Assembly (NCBI GenBank): GCA_002746415.1 | Contig: NVXD01000007.1 | Location: 51,922 to 115,921 of the forward strand | Source: Flavobacteriaceae bacterium | GTDB lineage: Bacteria > Bacteroidota > Bacteroidia > Flavobacteriales > Flavobacteriaceae | DNA: 64,000 bases | Reading direction: 5' to 3' | Shown: one piece after another, positions 8,985 through 16,865 of the stretch | How the letters are laid out: the number at the start of each line of letters is the position of its first letter | Position numbering within the stretch: the stretch's first letter is position 1 | Notes under the pieces: model-generated | Seen by the model: the letters and a program-made list of their open reading frames with translations, nothing else | Told to the model about the DNA's origin: nothing | Database searches by the model: none | Translations under genes and position numbers: made by a program

Positions 8985-10050
8985 TATTTAGAAGGTAAAA
9001 AGCCAAGACACCAAAAATTAGATTAGGAATAATAATGGCCCAAATAGGTGGAAAACCAGCCTGTTCTGCTAATGTACCAAAAACTTTATCAAAAAATATA
9101 AAAATAAAAGCCACCCCTATTCCAAAGGCCAAGTTGACCCCCATACCTCCTCTTCGTTTTACTGAAGATACTGCAACAGCAATTATAGTAAGGATAAAAG
9201 CTGAAATGGGTAGTGCCCAACGCTTATACTTTACCATTATATACGTATTAATATTTGATGCTCCCTTACTCTTTTGATCTTCTATAAAGGCATTCAACTC
9301 AAAAAGGTTTTTGGTTTCTGCTATATAAGATACCGGTGTAAGGTCATTGATCTTAAATTGAAAAAGCGTGTCCAACCTCCTTTTGGTTTGTATTTTTTCA
9401 ATATCATTTATCAAATTTCGTTTTTTATAAGATGTCAATCGATACAAAGTGTCTTTTGGAACCCAACGAATATTGGCGGCCGTAATTTTATACTCCAATT
9501 GATTTTCTTCATTAAAATGCTCAAAGGTAAAATTGTATCCTATTTGCCTTGCAGGGTCAAAACTACTCACATAGATAAAATCGTTCTCATTTAACTGATT
9601 AAAAATATTAAGGGTTTCCCTATCCTGCTTTCCTTTCTTTAAATAAGTATATACAAACTCGTTAAAGCCTTCACTTGCTCTTGGCACTAAGAACATTCCC
9701 ATGAAGAACATTAGAGCGGCAATGATCGATGCTCCGATAAGGTATGGTCTTAAAAACCTCCCAAAGGAGACTCCAGAGCTTAAAATGGCAACAATTTCTG
9801 TATTTCCAGCTAATTTAGAGGTGAAGAAAATAATGGAAAGAAAAAGAAAAATAGGAAATAACAAATTCCCAATGACAATGGTGAAATTTACATAGTACAT
9901 GACTATCTCATTCAAAGGAGCCTCATTATCCAGCATTTTACCTATTTGTTCGGCCAAATTAGCCATAATCCCTATAGGTATGAATAACAACAGCATTACT
10001 CCAAAAGTGAGCATGTACCGTTTTAATATGTATTTATCAATAATGGTCAA
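8971..10050 (-). CDS. LptF/LptG-type lipopolysaccharide export permease
   Basis: This 359-residue inner-membrane protein is of the YjgP/YjgQ family, the membrane half of the Lpt ABC exporter that extracts LPS for transport to the outer membrane. It has three N-terminal hydrophobic segments, starting DKYILKRYMLTFGVMLLLF, a periplasmic domain at about residues 125-265 (YVSSFDPARQIGYNF), and three C-terminal segments. LptF and LptG cannot be told apart from sequence alone. No partner permease or LptB is nearby. It lies 2 bp after tgt, so the two genes are co-transcribed. Confidence 0.92.
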   Translation of the reverse strand: MTIIDKYILKRYMLTFGVMLLLFIPIGIMANLAEQIGKMLDNEAPLNEIVMYYVNFTIVIGNLLFPIFLFLSIIFFTSKLAGNTEIVAILSSGVSFGRFLRPYLIGASIIAALMFFMGMFLVPRASEGFNEFVYTYLKKGKQDRETLNIFNQLNENDFIYVSSFDPARQIGYNFTFEHFNEENQLEYKITAANIRWVPKDTLYRLTSYKKRNLINDIEKIQTKRRLDTLFQFKINDLTPVSYIAETKNLFELNAFIEDQKSKGASNINTYIMVKYKRWALPISAFILTIIAVAVSSVKRRGGMGVNLAFGIGVAFIFIFFDKVFGTLAEQAGFPPIWAIIIPNLIFGVLAFYLLNNAKR

Positions 10051-10052
10051 GG

Positions 10053-11183
10053 CTACAATCTTTTATCCATTTGTTTTACCATGATATTTTTCCACTCGTA
10101 AAAATCACCTGCTAAAATATGCTTTCTGGCTTCACGAACCAACCATAAATAAAAACCTAGATTGTGTATGGTAGCAATTTGTTTGCCCAAATATTCATTG
10201 GCCGCGAACAAGTGTCTTAAATAGGCTTTTGAATATTCTGTATCGACAAATGTGATATTCATTTCATCAATAGGAGAAAAATCATCTTCCCATTTTTTAT
10301 TCTTTATGTTTATGGTGCCATGTGCGGTAAATAACATCCCGTTTCTGGCATTTCTGGTTGGCATCACACAATCAAACATATCAATTCCCAAAGCTATATT
10401 TTCTAAAATATTGATGGGTGTTCCCACTCCCATTAAATATCTAGGCTTATCCTCAGGAAGGATTTCGCATACAACTTCAGTCATGGCATACATTTCTTCT
10501 GCTGGCTCCCCAACAGATAGTCCCCCAATAGCGTTCCCTTCAGCACCGGCATTGGCAATATATTCAGCAGATTGTCTCCTTAAATCTTTGTAGGTAGAAC
10601 CCTGTACAATTGGAAAAAAAGTTTGCTCATAATCATAGGCGTAAGGCACTTTGTCCAGATGAGATATACATCTATCTAACCACCTATGTGTCATGTGCAT
10701 GGAACGTTTCGCATAATTATAATCACATGGGTAGGGCGTGCATTCATCAAAAGCCATAATAATATCGGCACCTATTACACGTTGAATTTCCATTACCTTT
10801 TCTGGAGTAAAGAAATGATAGGAACCATCAATATGGGATTTAAACTTCACTCCTTCTTCCTTAATTTTTCTATTGGCAGAAAGTGAATATACCTGGTAAC
10901 CACCACTATCTGTCAATATATTCCTGTCCCAACCCATAAATTTATGCAAACCACCGGCTTGTTCAATAATCTTAGTTTGGGGTCTTAAATAAAGGTGATA
11001 GGTATTCCCAAGAATAACATCTGGGTTAATCTCATCTTTAAGTTCCCTTTGGTGTACTCCCTTTACAGAGGCCACAGTACCTACTGGCATAAAAATAGGA
11101 GTCTCTATCTTTCCATGATCAGTGAGGATTTCACCAGCTCTGGCTTTACTTTTTGGATCGGTGTGATGTAAGGTAAATTTCAA
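10053..11183 (-). CDS. tgt: Queuine tRNA-guanine transglycosylase lacking the zinc cysteines
   Basis: Exchanges G34 of GUN tRNAs for preQ1 in queuosine biosynthesis. Catalytic regions are intact: DSGGYQVYSLS, MAFDECTPYP, GGLSVGEP and the nucleophile segment DMFDCVMPTRNARNG. The C-terminal zinc site (Cys302, Cys304, Cys307 and His333 in E. coli) has lost its cysteines: the stretch reads PIDEMNITFVDTEYSKAYL where E. coli has CDCYTC. The histidine in TIHNLGFY remains. TTG 11183 is chosen as start (KFTLHHTD is the usual N-terminus, giving 376 aa). TTG 11213 would add 10 unusual residues and lies upstream of a likely -7 box. Confidence 0.93.
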   Translation of the reverse strand: MKFTLHHTDPKSKARAGEILTDHGKIETPIFMPVGTVASVKGVHQRELKDEINPDVILGNTYHLYLRPQTKIIEQAGGLHKFMGWDRNILTDSGGYQVYSLSANRKIKEEGVKFKSHIDGSYHFFTPEKVMEIQRVIGADIIMAFDECTPYPCDYNYAKRSMHMTHRWLDRCISHLDKVPYAYDYEQTFFPIVQGSTYKDLRRQSAEYIANAGAEGNAIGGLSVGEPAEEMYAMTEVVCEILPEDKPRYLMGVGTPINILENIALGIDMFDCVMPTRNARNGMLFTAHGTINIKNKKWEDDFSPIDEMNITFVDTEYSKAYLRHLFAANEYLGKQIATIHNLGFYLWLVREARKHILAGDFYEWKNIMVKQMDKRL

Positions 11184-11200
11184 ATTCTTATTTAAGAAGG

Positions 11201-11208
11201 CAAAGATA
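11201..11208 (-). promoter_or_regulatory. Putative -7 element of tgt
   Basis: TATCTTTG on the minus strand lies 17 bp before TTG 11183. Transcription from it would begin downstream of TTG 11213, which favours 11183 as the tgt start. No good -33 TTG is seen at the expected distance. Confidence 0.4.
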
Positions 11209-11291
11209 ATCAACTGGAGCCCATAACTTCCTTAACAAAAAAATAAAGTTATGTGAATACTTTTAACTTATTTAAAATAGTGGAATTCATA

Positions 11292-11323
11292 TTTGCTTTC
11301 CCAGAAGATTGCTACTATTTTTG
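11292..11323 (+). promoter_or_regulatory. Sigma-A type promoter of the transketolase genes
   Basis: TTTG (11292-11295) and TATTTTTG (11316-11323) are separated by 20 bp, an excellent match to the Bacteroidota consensus. The ATG of the transketolase N-terminal subunit is 25 bp further on. Confidence 0.8.
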
Positions 11324-11348
11324 CGCATAATTAAAACTAAAGACTAAA

Positions 11349-12194
11349 ATGCCAAAAGTAAGCGAGTTACAAGAGATAACCACACAGGTGCGTAGGGATA
11401 TTTTAAGAATGGTACACAAAGTGAATTCTGGTCACCCAGGAGGCTCATTGGGGTGTACTGAATTTATTGTTGCCCTCTACAATGAAGTGATGGAATTAAA
11501 AGAAGGTTTTGATATGGATGGAAAAGATGAAGATTTGTTCTTCTTATCCAATGGTCATATCTCTCCAGTATTTTATAGCGTGTTGGCAAGAAGAGGTTAC
11601 TTTCCTGTTGATGAATTAAATACCTTTAGATTGTTAAATTCTCGTTTACAAGGCCATCCAACAACTCATGAAGGCTTGCCTGGAGTTCGCATAGCTTCTG
11701 GTTCCTTAGGACAAGGAATGTCTGTAGCTATTGGTGCTGCGCAAGCAAAAAAATTGAATAAAGATAGCAACTTGGTATATACCTTACATGGGGATGGTGA
11801 GCTACAAGAAGGACAGAACTGGGAAGCTATTATGTATGCAGCTGGTAAAAAAGTAGATAACTTAATTTCTACTATAGACTTAAACGGGCAGCAAATTGAT
11901 GGTTCAACTGATGATGTACTACCTATGGGGAGTATAAAAGCAAAATTTGAAGCGTTTGGATGGGATGTTCTAGAAATTAAAGACGGTAACGATTTAGACG
12001 CTATCTTAAATGGATATAAAGAAGCAAAAAGCAGAACTGGAAAAGGAAAGCCAGTATGTGTTCTTTTATATACAATGATGGGTAATGGGGTAGACTTTAT
12101 GATGCACACGCATGCGTGGCACGGTAAAGCTCCCAGCGATGAGCAATTAGAAAATGCATTAAGTCAAAACCCAGAAACTTTAGGAGACTACTAA
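11349..12194 (+). CDS. Transketolase, N-terminal (thiamine diphosphate) subunit
   Basis: This 281-residue protein corresponds to the PP domain of a full-length transketolase of about 660 residues. It has the substrate/cofactor segments VNSGHPGGSLG, LQGHPTTHEGLPG and the ThDP-metal motif HGDGELQEGQNWEA. It moves two-carbon units between sugar phosphates in the non-oxidative pentose phosphate pathway. The Pyr and C-terminal domains are encoded by the next gene, 34 bp downstream, so the active enzyme must be a heteromer. A strong promoter precedes it. No intact one-piece tkt is seen in this window. Confidence 0.95.
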   Translation: MPKVSELQEITTQVRRDILRMVHKVNSGHPGGSLGCTEFIVALYNEVMELKEGFDMDGKDEDLFFLSNGHISPVFYSVLARRGYFPVDELNTFRLLNSRLQGHPTTHEGLPGVRIASGSLGQGMSVAIGAAQAKKLNKDSNLVYTLHGDGELQEGQNWEAIMYAAGKKVDNLISTIDLNGQQIDGSTDDVLPMGSIKAKFEAFGWDVLEIKDGNDLDAILNGYKEAKSRTGKGKPVCVLLYTMMGNGVDFMMHTHAWHGKAPSDEQLENALSQNPETLGDY

Positions 12195-12228
12195 ATTCCT
12201 CAATTTACATCATTTAAGACAAGAAAAC

Positions 12229-13182
12229 ATGAAAAAATATATTGATCAAGGTAAGAACGATACAAGAAGTGGATACGGAGAGGGAATGACAGAATTGGGA
12301 AGAACAAACCCAAATGTTGTTGCATTATGCGCGGATTTAGTAGGTTCTTTAAAAATACAAGAATTCATTAATGAAAATCCAGAGCGTTTCTTTCAAATAG
12401 GAATTGCAGAAGCCAATATGATGGGTATTGCAGCAGGTCTTACCATTGGAGGAAAAATTCCATTTACAGGTACTTTTGCAAATTTTTCCACTGGAAGGGT
12501 TTATGACCAAATAAGACAGTCTATTGCCTACTCTAATAAAAATGTAAAAATATGTGCTTCACATGCAGGCTTAACATTGGGTGAAGATGGTGCAACACAC
12601 CAAATATTGGAAGACATTGGCTTGATGAAAATGTTACCAGGTATGACAGTTATCAACCCGTGTGACTTTAACCAGACCAAAGCAGCTACCATTGCTATTG
12701 CCGAGTATGAAGGACCTGTTTATTTGCGTTTTGGGAGACCCAAAGTAGCAAACTTTACTCCTGTTGACCAAAAATTTGAAATAGGAAAGGCTTTAATGCT
12801 TAGTGAAGGAACAGATGTTACTATTATAGCAACAGGACATTTAGTTTGGGAAGCTTTGGTTGCCGCTGAAAACTTGGAAAACCAAGGGATATCTGCTGAA
12901 GTAATCAATATTCACACTATTAAACCTTTAGATGATGAAGCTATACTAAAGTCTGTTAGAAAAACAGGTTGTATCGTTACCGCTGAAGAACATAACCATC
13001 TGGGAGGTCTTGGAGAAAGTGTTGCACGAGTTCTTGCTACCAAACACCCAACACCACAAGAGTTTGTTGCTACCAATGATACTTTTGGTGAAAGTGGAAC
13101 ACCAGCTCAATTAATGGAGAAATACGGGTTAAACAATAAAGCAATAGAACAGGCCGTTTTAAGTGTGTTAAAGAGAAAATAG
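12229..13182 (+). CDS. Transketolase, C-terminal (Pyr and TK-C) subunit
   Basis: This 317-residue protein carries the pyrimidine-binding domain (RFFQIGIAEANMMGIAAGL, containing the catalytic glutamate, and SHAGLTLGEDGATHQ) and the C-terminal domain (VTIIATGHLVWEAL, TAEEHNHLGGLGES). It completes the enzyme encoded by the preceding gene, from which it is separated by 34 bp with no terminator, so the two are surely co-expressed. Split transketolases of this type occur in several Bacteroidota and archaea, so this is a lineage arrangement rather than a frameshift: each half has its own start and a clean boundary. Confidence 0.95.
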   Translation: MKKYIDQGKNDTRSGYGEGMTELGRTNPNVVALCADLVGSLKIQEFINENPERFFQIGIAEANMMGIAAGLTIGGKIPFTGTFANFSTGRVYDQIRQSIAYSNKNVKICASHAGLTLGEDGATHQILEDIGLMKMLPGMTVINPCDFNQTKAATIAIAEYEGPVYLRFGRPKVANFTPVDQKFEIGKALMLSEGTDVTIIATGHLVWEALVAAENLENQGISAEVINIHTIKPLDDEAILKSVRKTGCIVTAEEHNHLGGLGESVARVLATKHPTPQEFVATNDTFGESGTPAQLMEKYGLNNKAIEQAVLSVLKRK

Positions 13183-13236
13183 TGGTATCATTTTTGTGAT
13201 ACCTCTGTTTTTAATCAATTAAAGAACACATTTATT

Positions 13237-13857
13237 ATGAAAAAAACACTTCTAGTAGCAGTATGTGCTTTAGTAAGCATTACTGCATTTGCACAATCAG
13301 GTTCTGGTTTTGGTATTAAAGCCGGCCTCAATTACAATCAAAATGGAGATTTAAGCTTTAAACAACTACAGGCAACAGGAGAGGACATTATTTCTGGTTC
13401 AGATGGTAAAATAGGATACCATATTGGTTTCTTTGGAAAACTTGATTTTTCAAAACTATACCTTAGACCAGAAGTTATTTACACCAAGACAAAGAGTGAT
13501 TACAATTCTAATGGTATTAGTAGTGAGTATGATATTTCTAAATTAGATATTCCAGTACTTTTGGGGTACAAAATCATTGGCCCTTTAAATGTATTTGCTG
13601 GTCCAGCATTTCAATATACTTTAAACAATGATTTAAAGGATTTGCAGGTAGAAGATGTTAAAAAAGATTTTACCGTGGGGCTGCACATGGGTCTTGCAGT
13701 AAACTTGGGGAATATTGGTGTAGATGTACGTTATGAACGAGGTTTCTCTGATAACGAAGCAGATTTTATTGGAGAAAATGTTACTGGCACCGATATCGAA
13801 GGAAGAGTAGACTCTAGACCTTCTCAAATCATTGTTGGATTGTCTTTAAAACTATAA
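13237..13857 (+). CDS. PorT-like outer-membrane beta-barrel protein
   Basis: This 206-residue protein has a signal peptide (KKTLLVAVCALVSITAFAQ) and a small eight-stranded barrel of the PF13568 type. It shows alternating aromatic strands (YHIGFFGKLDF, FYLRPEV-like segments) and a final strand ending IIVGLSLKL. The opening GSGFGIKAGLNYN is typical of these proteins. It is inserted in the outer membrane; no specific activity can be assigned. It follows the transketolase pair by 54 bp and ends at a very strong hairpin terminator, so it may share the transketolase transcript. Confidence 0.85.
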   Translation: MKKTLLVAVCALVSITAFAQSGSGFGIKAGLNYNQNGDLSFKQLQATGEDIISGSDGKIGYHIGFFGKLDFSKLYLRPEVIYTKTKSDYNSNGISSEYDISKLDIPVLLGYKIIGPLNVFAGPAFQYTLNNDLKDLQVEDVKKDFTVGLHMGLAVNLGNIGVDVRYERGFSDNEADFIGENVTGTDIEGRVDSRPSQIIVGLSLKL

Positions 13858-13900
13858 TATTATTTCTCTCACATCAAACTGATGTAAAGTATAACACCTA

Positions 13901-13936
13901 AAAAGCCGTATAAATAATACTATTTATACGGCTTTT
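13901..13936. terminator. Bidirectional terminator with 16-bp perfect stem
   Basis: AAAAGCCGTATAAATA (13901-13916) pairs with TATTTATACGGCTTTT (13921-13936) around ATAC. It separates the convergent porT-like and FKBP genes and works on both strands. Confidence 0.9.
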
Positions 13937-13958
13937 ATTATGCTATAAATTATTTTTC

Positions 13959-14918
13959 TTATGAATTATCCGGGTCTAAATAATCAGGAATACCATCTCC
14001 ATCTGTATCGGGAAAAGTGATATTTCCATTGCCATCTATAATAATTTCATCCCTTGTTAGCGTTCCATCATTATCATCATCTGGATCTCTATGATTTGGA
14101 AAAGCTGGAGAAAACAAATCTTCTTCACTCTCTACGTCCGTATTATCATTATTCAGATTACCATCTCCATTTAAATCTTCCATAATAGAAGGGATACCAT
14201 CATTATCATAATCTGTATCTTCGACATACAAGCCCAAATTTACCTTAAAAATTAAACTTGAATATTGAGGTATACTACCACTTGGTGAGCCATTAAAATA
14301 CGCAAGACCAGATGGAAAAATCATGAGTCCTATTCCAGAATTGGAAATTGTAGATGTGCCATCATTGTTCACGACTATATCATCTCCAGCTTCTAACATA
14401 GAAATTGCGTTTGAATAACCCCTAAGAAAAAAAGGAAGGTACTGCCATTGATAGGTTCCCGTTCCATCAAAAACATCTCCATTCAACAAAGAACCCTCAT
14501 ATTTTAAAAGAGTAGAATCAGCAACCGTGGGACTATTACCCTCTACTCCATCTCTTACAGAAAGGTAATACATGGTATGAGGAATATTATCTTCTTCTTC
14601 CAAACCAGAAAAAGTACTGGATGAAACATTAATAATTAGAGACTCCATTTGCTCTTTCAATGGGGTTTTGTCACTATTATCACCAGCAATGGTATCCAAA
14701 TCAATTATATAATCAAAATTGGCAGGTGGGTTTAAGAATTCCTCATAATTATAAAAATGAGTATTTATATAGGCTTCAATTTCATCAGCATTATCAGTAA
14801 CCACTTCTGTCAACATTTTTGGTGGAACAACTGTTACGGTCGACCCATCATCTTTCTTACAAGACCAAACTAAAGTTCCTAATAGTATAAATGAATAAAA
14901 TATCTGTTTTGTTTTCAT
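13959..14918 (-). CDS. FKBP-type peptidyl-prolyl isomerase lipoprotein with calcium-binding tail
   Basis: Starting at ATG 14918 the 319-residue protein begins MKTKQIFYSFILLG and has a lipobox LVWSC, so it is an exported lipoprotein. An upstream start at 14981 would mask the signal. The middle contains an FKBP-like domain (YEGSLLNGDVFDGT, SNSGIGLMIFPSGLAYFN, YSSLIFKVNLGLY). The last 90 residues are aspartate-rich thrombospondin type 3-like repeats (DTDYDNDGIPS, DPDDDNDGTLT, DTDGDGIPDYLDPD), normally calcium-binding. Predicted role: folding of secreted or outer-membrane proteins at the periplasmic or surface face. The fused tail is unusual for an FKBP and is discussed as a finding. Confidence 0.85.
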   Translation of the reverse strand: MKTKQIFYSFILLGTLVWSCKKDDGSTVTVVPPKMLTEVVTDNADEIEAYINTHFYNYEEFLNPPANFDYIIDLDTIAGDNSDKTPLKEQMESLIINVSSSTFSGLEEEDNIPHTMYYLSVRDGVEGNSPTVADSTLLKYEGSLLNGDVFDGTGTYQWQYLPFFLRGYSNAISMLEAGDDIVVNNDGTSTISNSGIGLMIFPSGLAYFNGSPSGSIPQYSSLIFKVNLGLYVEDTDYDNDGIPSIMEDLNGDGNLNNDNTDVESEEDLFSPAFPNHRDPDDDNDGTLTRDEIIIDGNGNITFPDTDGDGIPDYLDPDNS

Positions 14919-14957
14919 GCACTTTCTTTTACAAGGGCGCAAGATACAATTTTCCCC

Positions 14958-14965
14958 TATTTTTG
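14958..14965 (+). promoter_or_regulatory. Putative -7 element of the S4-domain gene
   Basis: TATTTTTG matches TAnnTTTG and lies 31 bp before ATG 14997. The -33 position is GC-rich and does not match TTG. Confidence 0.45.
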
Positions 14966-14996
14966 CAGAAAAGGTTAACAAAGATTTACATTATAT

Positions 14997-15368
14997 ATGC
15001 GCATTGATAAATACTTATGGAGCACTCGTTATTTTAAGACCAGAAATATAAGTACCACAGCATGTAAAAAAGGGCATATAAAAATAAATGGACAAATTGT
15101 AAAACCCTCAAGAGAAGTCTTTCCAACGGACAAAATAGTGGTTAGAAAAAACCAAATAAACCATGAGCTTACTGTATTGGACATCCCCAAAAGTAGAATG
15201 GGCGCCAAATTAGTCGATATCTATAGAAAAATTACTACTCCCAAAGAGGCTTTTGAGCATAATGAACTTTTAAAATTATCTAAAGATTATTACAGAAAAA
15301 AAGGCATGGGAAGACCAACTAAAAAAGATCGTAGGGATATAGATGATTATACAGATGAGTCAGAATAA
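14997..15368 (+). CDS. S4-domain RNA-binding protein, Hsp15-like
   Basis: This 123-residue protein opens with an S4 RNA-binding domain (MRIDKYLWSTRYFKTRNIS, then KKGHIKINGQIVKPS) and continues with a basic C-terminal extension ending in an acidic tail. The E. coli relative Hsp15 (HslR) binds stalled 50S subunits carrying nascent chains, and a similar ribosome-rescue role is plausible here. It is divergent from the FKBP lipoprotein and is followed after 33 bp by a phosphoribosyltransferase on the same strand, probably in the same transcript. Confidence 0.88.
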   Translation: MRIDKYLWSTRYFKTRNISTTACKKGHIKINGQIVKPSREVFPTDKIVVRKNQINHELTVLDIPKSRMGAKLVDIYRKITTPKEAFEHNELLKLSKDYYRKKGMGRPTKKDRRDIDDYTDESE

Positions 15369-15401
15369 CAACTGTTTCTTTATCTTTGAGTTGAAATAAG
15401 G

Positions 15402-15905
15402 ATGTTCATGGAAAACAAAATACTAAACCACGAAGAAATTCAACATAAAGCCAAGCGCATAGCGTATCAAATTTATGAAGCCAATGTAGATGCATCTGAA
15501 ATTGTCATTGCAGGAATTGATGGTGGCGGACTGAACTTTGCAAAAAAAATACAATCCATTCTTAAAAAAATTACTGATGCCGAAATTACGCTTTGCAAAG
15601 TAATGATGAATAAACGTAATCCCTTGGACAGTGGAGTTACTACTTCAATTCCTGAAAAAGATTACAAGGACAAGTCTATTGTCTTGGTTGATGATGTCCT
15701 TAACTCTGGAACTACATTGATTTATGGGGTGCATCATTTTTTAAAAACACCTCTTAAACAATTAAAAACCGCCGTTTTGGTCAATAGAAACCATAAAAAG
15801 TATCCTGTCAAAGCTGATTACAAAGGAATATCATTATCCACGTCGCTACAAGAGCATATAACTGTTGCGTTTAAACCAAAGAACGATTCTGTATTCTTAG
15901 GCTAA
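15402..15905 (+). CDS. Phosphoribosyltransferase family protein
   Basis: This 167-residue type I phosphoribosyltransferase has the PRPP-binding loop IVLVDDVLNSGTT at about residues 90-102, preceded by the hood and substrate region (VIAGIDGGGLNFAKK). It is PyrR/Hpt-like in length and could be a uracil or hypoxanthine-type enzyme or a pyr-operon regulator; no attenuator or pyr gene is nearby to decide. A second ATG (15408) two codons later is an equally good start. Its end overlaps the convergent aroK end by 9 bp. Confidence 0.85.
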   Translation: MFMENKILNHEEIQHKAKRIAYQIYEANVDASEIVIAGIDGGGLNFAKKIQSILKKITDAEITLCKVMMNKRNPLDSGVTTSIPEKDYKDKSIVLVDDVLNSGTTLIYGVHHFLKTPLKQLKTAVLVNRNHKKYPVKADYKGISLSTSLQEHITVAFKPKNDSVFLG

Positions 15906-16412
15906 TTTCTTTTTTATTTCTTCAACAATCTCTTGTGGTGATTTAGCATCACATATGATAGTATGATGGGCCTGAGCATAAAAATGATTTCTTTCAAATA
16001 AATGCTTTCCTATAAACTCTGGAAGTTCTGAAGGAGACAAATCCTTAATTAAAGGGCGGTCATCTTTCTCTTTATATAACCTATCCACCAACCCAGCTAT
16101 AGACACCTTTAGGTAGAACACCTCTTTTGTTTCTGCTACCATAGTTTCCATATTTCCGCTATAACATGGTGTGCCACCACCAGTTGAGAGGATAAAGTCG
16201 TTTTTCTCTTCAAAAATTTTCTTTAAAAAAAAGTGTTCTTTCTTTCTAAAAAAAATTTCTCCTTTTTCAACAAACATATTAGAAATGGTAGTTCCCATAG
16301 CCTCTTCAATGTAGGCATCCAAATCCAAAAAATCGTAACCTAACTCTTTGGATAAAAGGGTACCCACAGTAGATTTACCACTTCCCATATATCCTATCAG
16401 AACAATACGCAT
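15897..16412 (-). CDS. aroK: Shikimate kinase
   Basis: This 171-residue protein phosphorylates shikimate in aromatic amino-acid biosynthesis. It has the P-loop GYMGSGKSTVG at the N-terminus, the substrate motif FLDLDAYIE, the RKKE segment, STGGGTP and the lid region DDRPLI. ATG 16412 gives the family N-terminus MRIVLIGYMG. A GTG six codons upstream (16430) would add KKKLN and is less likely. No other shikimate-pathway gene is adjacent. Its 3' end overlaps the convergent phosphoribosyltransferase by 9 bp with no terminator between them. Confidence 0.95.
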   Translation of the reverse strand: MRIVLIGYMGSGKSTVGTLLSKELGYDFLDLDAYIEEAMGTTISNMFVEKGEIFFRKKEHFFLKKIFEEKNDFILSTGGGTPCYSGNMETMVAETKEVFYLKVSIAGLVDRLYKEKDDRPLIKDLSPSELPEFIGKHLFERNHFYAQAHHTIICDAKSPQEIVEEIKKKLA

Positions 16413-16487
16413 ATTCAATTTCTTTTTCACAAAAATGATGTAAATCTATCTTAATTCAAAAAAAAAAAAAATTATACACAAAACGCA

Positions 16488-16517
16488 TTGTAAAATAAAT
16501 TATTGATATTATATTTG
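16488..16517 (+). promoter_or_regulatory. Promoter of tRNA-Lys
   Basis: TTG (16488-16490) and TATATTTG (16510-16517) are spaced 19 bp, a near-perfect Bacteroidota promoter that ends 30 bp before the tRNA. Confidence 0.8.
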
Positions 16518-16547
16518 CACCCGCTAACCGCAACAGGAGAATAATTA

Positions 16548-16620
16548 GACCTGGTAGCTCAGTTGGTAGAGCATCTCCCTTTTAAGGAGAGGGTCCTGGG
16601 TTCGAGCCCCAGCCAGGTCA
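16548..16620 (+). tRNA. tRNA-Lys (anticodon TTT)
   Basis: 73 nt. The acceptor stem GACCTGG pairs with CCAGGTC. The D-arm is GCTC...GAGC, the anticodon stem is TCTCC/GGAGA with loop CTTTTAA, and the T-arm is CTGGG/CCCAG with loop TTCGAGC. The discriminator is A, and the CCA end is not encoded. Confidence 0.98.
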
Positions 16621-16622
16621 CT

Positions 16623-16652
16623 AAAAGTTAAGTCTAGCACTTAACTTTTTTT
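16623..16652 (+). terminator. Hairpin terminator between the two tRNA genes
   Basis: AGTTAAGT and ACTTAACT pair around CTAGC and are followed by a run of seven T. It would end the tRNA-Lys transcript and separate it from tRNA-Leu. Confidence 0.8.
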
Positions 16653-16673
16653 GTTTATATTACTTTGGAAATT

Positions 16674-16757
16674 GCCCACGTGGTGAAATTGGTAGACATG
16701 CCACCTTGAGGGGGTGGTGTTCGCAAGGACGTGCTGGTTCGAATCCAGTCGTGGGCA
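16674..16757 (+). tRNA. tRNA-Leu (anticodon GAG)
   Basis: 84 nt with a long variable arm. The acceptor stem GCCCACG pairs with CGTGGGC. The anticodon stem CCACC/GGTGG encloses loop TTGAGGG, giving anticodon GAG. The T-loop is TTCGAAT, and CCA is not encoded. Confidence 0.97.
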
Positions 16758-16865
16758 CATTTTTTTACTTTTTCACAAAATCTTTCTTTCTTATTTAAAT
16801 CCATCTATTACCACTCCAAGTTATAGTTAAATCTTTACCTTTAGATTTCAATTTTAATAATCAGT

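Noticed and set aside
11349..13182. Split transketolase as a frameshifted or broken gene
   Set aside because: Each half has its own start, normal domain boundary and a 34-bp gap; the two-subunit form is known in this phylum.
16460..16472. A run of about 13 A before tRNA-Lys as a phase-variable tract
   Set aside because: It is between a convergent gene start and a tRNA promoter in very AT-rich DNA; nothing indicates that its length matters.
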